This document shows positions 21,545-32,009 of a stretch of DNA of 64,000 nucleotides, in pieces. The notes under the pieces were generated by a model. The model saw only the letters and a list, made by a program, of their open reading frames with translations, searched no databases and had not been told where the DNA came from. Origin of the DNA: Diphasiastrum complanatum (Eukaryota; Streptophyta; Lycopodiopsida; Lycopodiales; Lycopodiaceae); assembly GCA_029204225.1 (NCBI GenBank), contig CM055095.1, positions 49,854,841 to 49,918,840 of the forward strand, given 5' to 3'. The stretch's first letter is position 1. Each line of letters begins with the position of its first letter. The position numbers were made by a program, and so were the translations under genes.

Positions 21545-22618
21545 AGATCAGCCGCTTTCAATTGGTTAGAGCCTCCTGTTTTGCCTTTTTCCGTTCTTGA
21601 ACCCGAATGAAAGTAAGGTCTTCATCCAGGTATATTGTAGTACCCCGCAGTGTAGATCTCTTTCCTAGCACTTCATGACGACCTGTTGCAGATGCAAAGC
21701 GTATGACAAGAGTACCTGGGTCTTTCTTAGTCCGCCATGCCGTATCCATATCATTATGGTGGTGCTGAAGATTCTCTTCAAGAAACTTTTTAGCTTCACC
21801 AACACCATCATGGGAGTTCGTAATACCTTTGACTCAGAATTAAGAGCCTTTTGCTCTCGCAAACGGCTCTCTATGAACGTAGCTGAGATATATGAAGGTG
21901 GAGGTGGCAGAACAACAATATTAGGACCTTTAAGCACATCTGCCCAAGATCGGACAGCGGTATGATGCTGTTCCACTTGACTTTCAAGCTGTTGGATCTT
22001 AGCTGAAGTAGTCGAATGAGAGGAAGCTTCGATTTTGATAGCCGTAACTTCTTTCTTGAGATCATCGATAGATGAATCTAGTTTCTGAAGATGAGATTGC
22101 ACAAATTGGATCATAGCTTCAAGAGAAAGAAATTTTTTTCGATGGTCGTTGAGATATTCATATGAACGTAACTGATCAGCACGAATGACGGAGATCATAA
22201 AGGCTGGAGGCACAGGTGATTCCTCTTCTGGGGTATTCGGGGTCAGAGGGTCGGCTATAATGGATTCACTATTAGCAAGAAGAGGATTAGATGGAGAGAT
22301 AGGGATTGCAACTGGAATAGAAGGTGAAGGTGAAGGTGGATCGAAGGTAGATGCGATGGAAGATCCAGATGCGACAGTTCCACCTGAGGCAGGTACGATG
22401 GCAGGAGCAGGAGCAGGCACAAAAGGCAGACCTGCGATGGAGGCAGATTTCGGGCCAGCAAGGCGAGACTCAAGAATGGAGGTGGAGGCTTCAGGACCTG
22501 TGATGGAGGAGGCAGAGGCTTCAGGACCTGCGATGGAGGATGCAGGGCACGGTTCAGAGCCAGCAGGGTGCGGTGGAGGATGGGGGAAGTTACCTCCCCC
22601 CCGCTTACGTGGAGCCAT
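21545..22618 (-). pseudogene. LINE ORF1 protein (coiled coil + RNA-binding region), one frameshift
   Basis: It starts MAPRKRGGGNFPHPPPHPAG. A long A/P/S-rich N-terminal part is followed by SVIRADQLRSYEYLNDH, a coiled coil (LEAMIQFVQSHLQKLDSSID to IQQLESQVEQHH), SWADVLKGPN and then an L1-ORF1p-like C-terminal region (LVIRFASATGRHEVL, KRSTLRGTTIYLDEDLTF). One base is missing near 21835 relative to the plus-strand copy, shifting the frame before the RNA-binding part, and a stop follows EALTN near 21558. ORF1 proteins of this kind bind and package LINE RNA. Confidence 0.82.
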
Positions 22619-22664
22619 GCTGAAGATGGAGCGCTGACAGTAAAGCACCCGGCTAGGCAGCCAT

Positions 22665-22668
22665 CGCG

Positions 22669-22746
<78 letters not shown>
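22665..22746. repeat. (CG)10 joined to a ~60-bp (GA)n tract
   Basis: Twenty bases of alternating CG are followed directly by an AG dinucleotide run to 22746. On the minus strand this is CT then CG at the 5' end of the ORF1-only LINE. The plus-strand unit starts in the same way (CT run, then GCGATGG). Confidence 0.92.
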
Positions 22747-22748
<2 letters not shown>

Positions 22749-23500
22749 TGAGTGCGTGAGTGAGAGAGTTGTTGCAATATCAAAAAATTTGAACAAAAAC
22801 TTTCATAAATATCAAAAGGATGGGATGATATTCCAAAAAGCATTGCTCCATTGATGATGTGGAAAAGTCTTTAGTCTTCTACAAGAGCGCTTCAGTGAAA
22901 TTGCCTTCACTAGGCATTCATAGATGGACACTTATATTTTAGTCAATATGGAAAAAAGACAAGCAATCCTTCTGAGATTGAGGCTGCAGTGCAATTAATC
23001 TTCATACATGTCCAAATTTCATTTCTAAAAGACCCACTTTTCATCCATTGGCAACAAGGTTGACGACACCCATATCAACAACAAATGAGCATATATTACC
23101 TGCTCACCAGCATTGAATATATTTTGTCTGAAGGTGGCAAAAACCATTATGGGTAAATTGACATAGATTCAAGGATAGTTCTTTACATTACATAAAAAAT
23201 GTGCAACTTAAATTTTTCTGATAGTTAACTAATTTTTTTGACAGTTCCTCTTAAACTATTAAAAAAAAAACCCGTGTGCCAGATCATGGCTTGCAATTAA
23301 AGTTGGAATTTAATTTCAAGATGAGAAAGAGCAGATTTGTTTCTTACTTTGAATATTCTCTGAAGCATAAAATAGTTGGTTAAGAAACTAAAGGCTTCAA
23401 TCCACTACACACTTGCAAGCATACATATGCATCACATGTGTACAGTCAGTTGTATACACATCAAATCATCACAAAAAAATAAAAAAGTGCAGCCTTGTAC
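22747..23500. other. CBP80 intron, nothing recognised
   Basis: Unique-looking AT-rich sequence between the LINE chain and exon f. No features were seen. Confidence 0.4.
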
Positions 23501-23703
23501 CTCTTCTGACTTTGAAGAAGGAAAAATATGCAATCTACGCATCCTTTGAGGATATTTCTCCTCTGCCTCTTGCCACTGCCTTCCAAAGGCGATTGCTGTG
23601 GTAATAGAATCAAAGGAAGGAGTATCCGGACATACTAATGAACCTAAATCATGAGTCTCAGCAGTAACCAAGCGTGCCTCAAAGCTTAAATGTGGCCGAG
23701 GAA
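23501..23703 (-). CDS. CBP80: CBP80 exon f
   Basis: This 203-bp exon begins with two bases of the split valine codon. It then encodes PRPHLSFEARLVTAETHDLG, a linker, and YPQRMRRLHIFPSSKSEE, all CBP80 signatures. The acceptor is GCAAGCAG and the donor GTACAA. The linker region (CPDTPSFDSITTAIAFGRQW) is the least conserved part. The intron downstream is about 8.0 kb and contains the four-copy LINE chain. Confidence 0.95.
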
Positions 23704-24713
23704 CTGCTTGCACATGGAAGACATGAACATAACAACGACAATAAATTTCTGATGAACCAAATGACAATAGGCTAAACTCCAATATGTTAGATATTTGAAA
23801 CAGTCACCCAACATAATTAAAAGTGCAAGAAAACCAGTAGCCATTGCTTCTAGCAGATTCTAAATAGGCCAATTCACTGATTTAGATTCCAGTTCCATCA
23901 ATTGTAGAATCAAATTTCAAAAAAAGAAAAGCAGTAACAACTTTGTTGTACACATATGTCCAGCAAATAAACATATACTGGTTTGAATCTAAACGATGCA
24001 GATGACATTTCTATGATAAGAACTACAGTCAATTGAGTTTGGACTCCTGACAACCTATGAATATATTACAAATTACAATTTGGTGAATCACAATTCATCA
24101 TATATCTGGATTCAAAACAGCTTAACAAGTTACACCATTGAACAGATTCAATTGTCTAAATCCCAAACATCGATTATGCTTTATGCATAGACCATATCAG
24201 AGTATCAAAAACCCTAAACTTAAAAGCTAAAACATTGAATTGAATAAACAAACATGTATTGTACAGTGTTCATTGTAACCACTGAGCCACTAGAATCAAA
24301 ATTCCAAAAGTGACCATAAAATGTATTTCTTTTTACAGTGCCTGATTGGACTCTAAAATGCAATTCAAATCAGAATTGTCAATCAGTTCATATCAAATCA
24401 CAATTTGCTTCAACATTAGTGGCCATAAGTCCATCCATCGTGAATGTATTGATCATTGTCAATGAAGGTTGTATACGAGTCACCAACTTTGAGTGAGAAA
24501 ACAAAATAAAGCCATGATGCAATGCATAGTAACAAGGGCATGCAAGAACACTCTTTTTTTTATATGTGCCACGAGTTCCCAGCCTTGTTGCAGTCGAAAC
24601 ATGCTCAGAACAAGGTCGTGGGAACGTGAGTTCCCAGCCATTGGTTTCAAAAACAAGAAATTTCACACCCACCCAATTTTTTGCAAAGTTTCTGGTGGTG
24701 GTGGTTATGTTCT
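23704..24713. other. CBP80 intron, nothing recognised
   Basis: AT-rich sequence between exon f and gypsy copy A. Only short chance frames were seen. Confidence 0.4.
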
Positions 24714-25132
24714 AGTTATGGACTCGGCTCATTACATTCGCCGCGTCCATTTACATTTACTTTACTTTATGCATAAGCAGGCCTTGGGCCCTTTTTTATT
24801 CATTAGTGACACTTAGACTATATGGTTGGCCTTTGGCCTTATTACTCATTATTAGGCCATTTGGACATATTACTGGAGAGTGGGGGCCTTCTTGGAGGGC
24901 GCACTATTTTCCCTCCCAGTTGGGCCCTAGCCACCGGAAGCTTCCTTTTAGGGCTTCCTCTTGGCTATAAGTAGGGAAACTGTGTCATTTGTTATTCAGC
25001 TGATGATATTGATCTCTCTCTTTAGCCTCCTTAATCTAAGTCTTGCTTATGTGCTACTTTCATAGCTTAAGTCTTGCTTATGTGATGCTTTCATAGCTTA
25101 GCTCTAGATCAGTTGTGGCTCTATTTGTAACT
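24714..25132 (+). repeat. 5' LTR of gypsy copy A
   Basis: The LTR begins AGTTATGGACTCGG and ends TTTGTAACT, directly before TGGTATCAGAGC. A TATA-like box (GGCTATAAGTAGGG) lies at about 24963-24976. The terminal inverted bases are AGTTA/TAACT. Confidence 0.85.
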
Positions 25133-25144
25133 TGGTATCAGAGC
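25133..25144 (+). other. primer-binding site, gypsy copy A
   Basis: TGGTATCAGAGC, complementary to the 3' end of initiator tRNA-Met, with no gap after the LTR. Confidence 0.9.
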
Positions 25145-25746
25145 ACTTTCCTGAGCACAATCTCGAAATTTTTTTTTTGCTGCCTTGCCTTGCTCCTCCA
25201 TCACTGTTCCTACAGCTCCATTGCTGCCTTGACAGCCCTGCTCCTTCCTGTCCAGCACTCCCCCTGCCTTGCCCCCTCTCTTCCTTGATGCCCAGCGCTC
25301 CTCCTCCTTCCTTCTATCGCTGTCCCTGCCTTCCGACCTGTCACTTTCATCCGATATTTTTCCAGTTTGCAGCCATCTTCCACAATCAGTTCCCAGACGA
25401 TCCAGCGCCCATCCTCATCCAAGCATTACCCAATTCCGACATCATTTGCTACTCCAAACCGCCAAAATTCTTCAACCTGTACATCGTTGCCCCAGCACTC
25501 CCGACTTGTCACTTTTGCCTATTTTTTTCTCCATTTCCAGCCATCTTTTACAGGTTATCAAAAGGCTGTCCAGCACCCATTCTTCACCACATTTCACGGA
25601 ATACCGACTCCGTTTGATCTTTCAAATTGACATTTTTCCCTTGGCTGTCCAGCGCATTTTTTCAGCCTTCGTTTCCCACTTTTTCAATTGTTGATTGCTG
25701 CCCTTTCTTAGTTGTGATAATATTGGTTGTAATAGGCTAATTTGGG

Positions 25747-27297
25747 GTGACGACAAGAGTCCGCTCCCTCAAGTTTTCGTCTATTCCTTCCACTATCATT
25801 ATCGCACATTCACCTACCCCGAGTGAGACTACTCAGGAGACCTTATCCGATCAGTTTCGTCGCATGGATGAGACCCTTTCTGGCCTCGTTCATCGCTTCG
25901 ATACAGTTATGACGGGCTTTGCTACTATGCAGTCACAGATTAATTCTTTACAGCCTCATGGTCCTTGTAAAGCTCCTGTTTTTCCTTCATTTGGGACTCC
26001 CCCTCCATTGGGATTTCCATCTTCCTCTGCGAGTCCGCCTGGTGGTGGACCGTTCGTTCCACCTAACCCACCTCCTGGTTTCTTTTCACGTCCCCCACTT
26101 CCTGAGCCACACTTTGCTCAAGACTTTCGTGATAGGGTACAGCTTGCTACCTATTCCGGTTCCTCTGACGGGAACTTATTAGAGAATTGGTTTGCTAAGC
26201 TTGACACATATATTTATATTTTCAGATCTACCCTAAGACTGATCCTCAGAAGATCCAATTGGCTGCTTTACATTTAGATGGACGTGCCGCCACGTGGTGG
26301 TGAGTTTATCGAGCTGATCCTGATCGGGAAGGGCTCCATTTATGGCATATCTGTCGCCGTGACCTCTGTCATGCTATGATTGATCCTTAGTGGCTCGACC
26401 GCCAACATGATACATTCCATAGTCTCACTCAAACCAGTGACCTTGCTTCTTATACAGATCAGTTTATGGAGCTTTCTTATCTTTACGTAGATCTAAGCCC
26501 ACTGAGCTTATTTCTCGTTAAATTACTGGGCTTCGTGGTGCTTTACGTTATGATGTTTCTTCCTTCCATCCTCCCACACTCGTTGAGGCGATGTCTCTTG
26601 CCAGTACTTTACAGCATAAGTACTCTAACACCCTTCCTTCTCGCTTCACCTGACCCCGTCCTTCTGCTTCATCTTTTCCCGCTACGTCCACCCCTACACC
26701 TGCCCCTTCTGTTCCAGCTCTCTCCATTGTCCCTTCGTCTCCTCGTCCTCCGACTCCTCGACCTGCTTTTGTCCGACGTTACACGTCTGCAAAGTTCGCT
26801 AACCTTCAGCAGAAGCATCTTTGCTTTCGTTGTAAGAGTCCTGACCATTTTGCCCGTGATTGCCGTCAGCCTCTCCCTACTACTACTATTGTTTTTTACC
26901 ATGAGGGCACTACTCCAGATGATTCTGATATCTACATTCATATTTCTGATGAGCCTGACCTATCCCCTGAGCCTTCCACTGATTTACTTCCTGCTACTTG
27001 CCATGCTCAGCTTGCCTATGCTACTTGGACAAGGTGTCCTAGTCCTCGTTCCATTCGGTTACGTGTACGTATTACAGGTCGTGAGTATATTGCTTTAGTT
27101 GATACTGGCAGCACTCATTCTTTTATTAGCAGTTATATCACTAGTCGGATCCGTGCTTCACCTGTTCCTGCTTCACAGCTACTCACAGTTGAGGCACCAT
27201 CACTTGCGGATCAGGCTCGTGCTCTTGCTGCACTTGTTGATTCCTCTACATCAGATGTTCTTCTAGTTGTTGATGCACCAGGGCTTGCTGCTATTTG
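25747..27297 (+). pseudogene. gypsy gag, zinc knuckle and protease start joined to pol tail
   Basis: Gag begins near 25747 (MTTRVRSLKF, then ETLSDQFRRMDETLSGLVHR). It has a proline-rich region and FRDRVQLATYSGSSDGNLLE. The frame shifts near 26215; the capsid-like part then follows (LHLDGRAATWW, an in-frame stop, LASYTDQFMELSYLYVDL). The knuckle CFRCKSPDHFARDC is at about 26820-26862 with normal C-X2-C-X4-H-X4-C spacing. The protease site DTGSTHSFI starts at 27101. The frame then joins the C-terminal tail and stops at about 27297. Confidence 0.83.
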
Positions 27298-27343
27298 ATC
27301 CAGTTTCTTTTCGGCAGTTGGGTCTAGTTTTTGTGCCAGGGAG

Positions 27344-27709
27344 AGTTATGGACTCGGCTCATTACATTCGCCGCGTCCATTTACATTTACTTTACTTTAT
27401 GCATAAGCAAGCCTTGGGCCCTTTTTTATTCATTAGTGACACTTAGACTATATGGTTGGCCTTTGGCCTTATTACTCATTATTAGGCCATTTGGACATAT
27501 TACTGGAGAGTGGGGGCCTTCTTGGAGGGCGCACTATTTTCCCTCCCAGTTGGGCCCTAGCCACCGGAAGCTTCCTTTTAGGGCTTCCTCTTGGCTATAA
27601 GTAGGGAAACCGTGTCATTTGTTATTCAGCTGATGATATTGATCTCTCTCTTTAGCCTCCTTAATCTCTCTTTTTCCTGCTTTCTAGGGTTAAGTCTTGC
27701 TTATGTGCT
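27344..27709 (+). repeat. 3' LTR of gypsy copy A, truncated
   Basis: It begins AGTTATGG after the purine tract CCAGGGAG and matches the 5' LTR to TTATGTGCT, where the match stops, so about 50 bp including TAACT are missing. It also holds a CT-rich insert (TTTCCTGCTTTCTAGGG) that the 5' LTR lacks. No target duplication can be read. Confidence 0.85.
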
Positions 27710-28912
27710 TATGCGAAAGAGAGCTTTATTGATCATTTAAGCACACGAATGTCTTGCAAAATGATAACATCGTGGTTCTCCAAAGAAGAAACAGTAACAA
27801 TGATGATAGGGCACTCATTTGTGCTAGTTTATGGCAGACTGGTTGTGGCCATTCAATTATGCTAGACTGGTAGTGGACAGGGTGTGGATATATATCAGAT
27901 TTTCTTTTTATCAAAAGTATTCACAATAAGCCATAATGCTCGTCCCCGTTGCAATCGTGATTACGTGAAGTCTTTGAAGAGATGCCAATTGTCGTGTTTT
28001 TATTGAAGTTTTCTTCAAATGGACTCCCTCAATTTGAGCCCTCATCTAGTTATATTGAGCTCACCAATATGTGATACGATATTAGATGCTATGGATCATA
28101 TGGTCTCATCATTCATTAAGGGTCCTTTTGACAATATTACTCTCTGACACTTTGACCTTCTTGGACTAGTTGGGAACCCCACCAAGGTGAAGGTCGGCTG
28201 AAGCAGAATGGTAAATGTGCTATCACCTAAAAAAAGCTACAAATTAGCCTTTTTTCCCATAACTAATGAAATAACATGTACATGTGTTGGATTCCATCCA
28301 TAAAAGAAGCTAATAAATAGCCCAATTAATCACACACTAATCGGTTGGGTGTTCACTAGTCTGATTACAAGCTATAGCATTTATATAGCAGAAATCGCCA
28401 CTATTTACCAAGCCATTGAACAATTATTTGCTTTGTTTACTCTGTACAACCTAGCACAATAAAATGCCGAGTTCTAGACCAAATGCAAGTCACCCCTTGC
28501 ATAGCATTATCGGTTGTTTCAAAATACATAATACATCATGCAAATTCTATTCATTATGCAAACATTGTGACTGTGAAAATAGAAAATATTAGTTACTTAC
28601 CAAAAAATGACAATTGCAAGAAGAAATAATACCGGATGTAGAAATTCAACTAGATCAATTTAAGCTTGACATCAAGTTTTAAAGATTTCAATCAAAGACA
28701 ATGATTGGATAGAAAGCAACAATGATGTATTTGACATAGATTTTAGAAAAATTCACACAAAGGCAAATTTATTAAAATTGAAATATGTTTTAACTATGAA
28801 ACTTGTTTAGAATCTTGTGTACTTTTGTATCTACACTCACGTTCCAAAATTTTGTGACGTTCAAACAAAATCCTTACAATTTTGAAAATAAGGAAAAGAT
28901 CAAGGTGTGTAC
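27710..28912. other. CBP80 intron, nothing firm
   Basis: Just after the truncated LTR the minus strand reads ATCAATAAAGCTCTCTTTC (about 27715-27738), loosely like a LINE tail, but the hairpin is absent. The rest is unremarkable. Confidence 0.3.
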
Positions 28913-28979
28913 CGCTTTCAACTTTCCATCCACTCTCCGGAAGAACTTGTATCCTAGACCACAAGTCCTCCATAAAGTC
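28913..28979 (-). CDS. CBP80: CBP80 exon e
   Basis: This 67-bp exon encodes DFMEDLWSRIQVL followed by PESGWKVES and ends with one base (G) of a split codon. The acceptor is TCCAG and the donor GTACAC. The split codon is completed by TT from exon f to give V of VPRPHLSF, exactly as the protein requires, so the two exons confirm each other. The downstream intron of about 5.2 kb holds gypsy deletion derivative A. Confidence 0.93.
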
Positions 28980-29239
28980 CTGGACAACATTAAAAATGTT
29001 AAAAAATGAGATGAAAAAACACTACAAGTGCAAGGAAACATTTTGCCAAATCTTGCGAACCTAGAAATCTATGTCTAATATGTTCATGCATCAAAAGATA
29101 TAAAGAACCTTCTGAGCTTTTTAACTACTGCGAGCATTTCCACCTCCGATCCATGAAACAGATTTTAACAAATATTGCACACAAAGCAGCTGTAGGGCTA
29201 TATGATAGAAGAAAAATGTAATCACAATTGAATGTAACT

Positions 29240-30165
29240 AAATTATTGTAAGTGCAGAAACATCCCTCAAAATCAGCAACGGGTCAAAGCAAAAAAAAAG
29301 TTCTTTTCTCGAAAAGCCTTGGTTTGATGAAGAATGTACAGAAGCTACAAGGACGTCAAAGCAAGGAGGTAATGTTGGAGAGGCTTTTTATGGCAAGCAA
29401 AACGTCGGCCTTCATCCAAAGCCAACAAGACTTGCTATCTTCGGCAAACCCAAAGCACCTAATAATGGTATTCAGCTAGACGGCATCTATGCCAAAGACT
29501 CTTATACAATGGATGACATCATAGATTCGCCACCAACCAGTCATACACATGGAGATTTGACAAAAGAAGAGGTGAAAAATGGATTAAATGGCTCGTCTAA
29601 AGGCAAAGCAGAGGACATTAAGGGGCTGCAGACCTTCCAACTAGGGGGCAGTTATGATTGGACACCTTTTGGCAAAATTTTGGGGGAGCATAGTGGAAAG
29701 GAAACGTTAGCTGGGCATGCATTAATGAGCTATGTCCAAAAGACAAAGCTGGCTTTTGCAAAATGCATATTGTTATTGATAACTTGGTTACTTAAGATCC
29801 AATATTAGAGGTTGCTATACATTTATTGTTATTCCATAGACTTTTGCAAACCTTTGACACCATTTTAGTCAAAACAATGTGAAAGAATGGATGAAATTGG
29901 TATCCCAATGGACCTACAGCATGCAGTTGGATAGCTTTATAAGGAAGTGCTAGCAACGGTGCATTCCTCAAGGGATTTTAGCATAAAATTTCCGGCAATA
30001 TTGACGTGAAGCAAGGCTATCCCCTCTCCCCTACCCTCTTTGGCATCTCCATTTATAAGCTAAAAGATGGCAGGGGTGTCAAGCTTCTTCATTTTGACAT
30101 TAAGCTCGTGTACTTCTTCGCCAATACTCTACATTTTACCTTCAGGACTTTCTATCAATTTGAGC
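29240..30165 (+). pseudogene. LINE endonuclease-RT linker and RT fragment
   Basis: Frames in order read KPWFDEECTEATRTSKQ, TKEEVKNGLNGSSKGKAEDI, KQGYPLSPTLFGISIY and GVKLLHFDIKLVYFFANTL. These are the EEV..L..GKA, QG.PLSP.LF and catalytic-region landmarks of LINE reverse transcriptase. The catalytic F-A-D-D itself is gone (FDIKLVYFFANT). Many stops and frame changes are present. It is a different LINE segment from the ORF2 ends elsewhere in the window. The gypsy leader begins about 70 bp after it. Confidence 0.72.
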
Positions 30166-30237
30166 TTCCAATCAACTTGTTATACTTGTATTCTTCTTCT
30201 CTTTCTCTTGCCTATCCTCCTCCATAGTTGTATTATG

Positions 30238-31046
30238 GATCCTAGCCGTTCCACACAGCCTTTGTCTCCTCATGTGGAGGCTATGGCCCCTACTTCTACC
30301 TTGGATTCCAATACTTTGTTATCGGCTATCAACAATCCACAGCAACAGATTGTCGATATGCAGGCAAGACATGCAAAGGATCGACAGGAATTGAGGGAGC
30401 TAACGTAGTTAAGGCAACTATTGCACCACCCCTTGTTTACTCACGAAATTTTCATTGGGGAAAAGAAAGACAGATGGCTATCATGAACTTGCGAGGTAAA
30501 GCTTTTACCTGGTGGCAAGACTTGAGGGGCTCCCAAGATGTGGGAAGATTTCTGTAAGGCCTTCAAGGCAGCCTTCCTTCCTATCTTGGATGACTTCAAC
30601 TAGTATTGTCAGTATGCAACGATACAGATGGAGAACCGGCCCCTTGATCAGTACTAACAAGAATTTCAAGAGGTATATTCTCGTTTTGCCACTAGAATAG
30701 ATCCTCTTTTAGTGAAATTGCATTTTATTCTAGGTTTGCCTAGAGACTATCAGCTAGAGGTTAGGAGGAACTAGCCTCTTACCCTCGATGATGCGGTTCG
30801 CTTCACTCGTATATACGATGATCCTCGTAAAGTGGCGAGGTCTAAGCCTAGTGTTCAAACCCGAAGCAAAGGGTAAAAAACCGTTCTTTCAAAGAAAGGA
30901 AAGGACAAGGCAAAGGAGGCATCTTATGGTCCTAGTAAGTCGAAGAATAGATCTACGATGGACCAGGAAACCTTTACAAAAGCCAGAGCAACAATTTGTG
31001 CTTTAATTGCATGGAACTACGTCATGTAGCAAAGGAATGCCCGAAG
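30238..31046 (+). pseudogene. gypsy gag with zinc knuckle
   Basis: It begins MDPSRSTQPLSPHVEAMAPT, with a coiled-coil-like NNPQQQIVDMQARHAKDRQE. The capsid part continues in other frames (GKAFTWWQDL, LDQY, EVYSRFATRIDPLLVKLHFI, LGLPRDYQLEVRRN, LDDAVRFTRIYDD). The knuckle CFNCMELRHVAKEC is at about 30996-31037, with C-X2-C-X4-H-X4-C spacing. At least four stops or shifts interrupt it. Confidence 0.78.
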
Positions 31047-31114
31047 TAAAGGAGGCAAGCTGAAGGGGCATCTTCTAAGATGCCAAGTAACTCTAGCATT
31101 TCTAATATTGATCT

Positions 31115-31483
31115 TTCCTTTGCTAGTAATTCTGTGTGTAAGCATTGTTGTTTTAATAAGGCAGTTTTTGGTCCCACGACCTCATTCGGATGAAGGGGGT
31201 TGTTGGTGGCCAAGCCATAACAGTTTTGTTTAATGATGGTTCTACACACAACTTTATTAACTCAAGTTTGTTGCAAAAGCTAAACGTGGAAACAAAGCAA
31301 CGTGACCACCGCTATGTTGTGAAGCTGGCAACAGGAGTGGAAGGCCAAGTGTGGGACATCATAGTCCCTCATCTGCCAATTCAAATACAGGCCTATAATG
31401 ATCACTTAGACTTTCATATCATGAATCTAGATAAAGCAGATGTGATACGTCGTAAGGAGTGGTTCTTTGAGAGGAATGACTCG
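31115..31483 (+). pseudogene. gypsy protease segment, first tandem copy
   Basis: The frame from about 31190 reads MKGVVGGQAITVLFNDGSTH, NFINSSLLQKLNVETKQ, YVVKLATGVEGQVWDIIVPH and ends near ADVIRRKEW. The catalytic triplet D-T-G has become N-D-G, so it cannot be an active aspartic protease. Confidence 0.8.
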
Positions 31484-31854
31484 TTCCTTTGCTAGTAATT
31501 CTGTGTGTAAGCATTATTGTTTTAGTAAGGCAGTTTTTGGTCCCACGACCTCATTCGGATAAAGGGGGTTGTTGGTGGCCAAGCCATAACAGTTTTATTT
31601 GATGTTGGTTCTACGCAAAACTTTATTAACTCAAGTTTGTTGCAGAAGCTAAAGGTGGAAACAAAGCAAAGTGACCACTGCTATGTTGTGAAGCTGGCAA
31701 TAGGAGTGGAAGGCCAAGTGTGGGACATCATAGTCCCTCATCTGCCAATTCAAATACAAGCCTATAATGATAACTTAGACTTTCATATCATGAATATAGA
31801 TAAAGTAGATGTGATACTTGTTGGTAAGGAATGGTCTTTGAGAGGAATGACTCG
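31484..31854 (+). pseudogene. gypsy protease segment, second tandem copy
   Basis: This direct repeat of 31115-31483 starts with the same TTCCTTTGCTAG and ends AGAGGAATGACTCG. By eye about 20 of 370 positions differ. The catalytic site here reads LFDVGSTQNF (D-V-G). The end, KVDVILVGKEW, is closer to the normal protease C-terminus (DVILG..W) than in the first copy. Confidence 0.82.
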
Positions 31855-32009
31855 TTAAAGAAAAACTATGTAACTCACGGTTTGTCGTTCTTGCATAACG
31901 GCTCTCTCAGTGAATTAAACGGAAATATCTTTCTTCTTCTTATATGCTTTCTGCTTTAGAAAAGGTTGAATGCCTGAATATTGTGGATTGTGAATCATAC
32001 ATGTGCTAG

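Larger units (their letters stand above)
21236..22684 (-). mobile_element. LINE copy 1: ORF1-only unit (half-LINE)
   Basis: On the minus strand the unit runs from a (CT)n-(CG)n start at 22684 through ORF1 (ATG at 22618) to a 3' UTR of about 250 bp, the hairpin at 21278-21307, TTAATAAAG and a CTT/CT tail at 21277-21236. No ORF2 is present: ORF1 is followed directly by the 3' UTR. The plus-strand unit at 55137-56762 has the same structure, so this is a recurring unit, not a chance deletion. It compares with HAL1 half-L1 elements of mammals. Confidence 0.82.
24714..27709 (+). mobile_element. Ty3/gypsy copy A (AG...CT family), internal deletion of RT-RNase H-integrase
   Basis: A 5' LTR (24714-25132), primer-binding site (25133-25144), leader, gag with zinc knuckle and the start of protease are followed directly by the last about 40 codons of pol and a 3' LTR (27344-27709, cut short). 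The central pol is missing: the join near 27190 links SYITSR...LLTVE of protease to the ADQARALAALVDSS tail. The two LTRs look nearly identical by eye over their shared part, suggesting a recent insertion of an already deleted form. It could only move with enzymes supplied by relatives. Confidence 0.88.

Noticed and set aside
22185-22637. 150-codon plus-strand frame rich in G, A and E
   Set aside because: It is the antisense shadow of the low-complexity ORF1 N-terminus on the minus strand.
27713-27760. LINE tail on the minus strand (ATCAATAAAGCTCTCTTTC)
   Set aside because: It resembles the tail sequence but lacks the hairpin and any LINE 3' UTR next to it.
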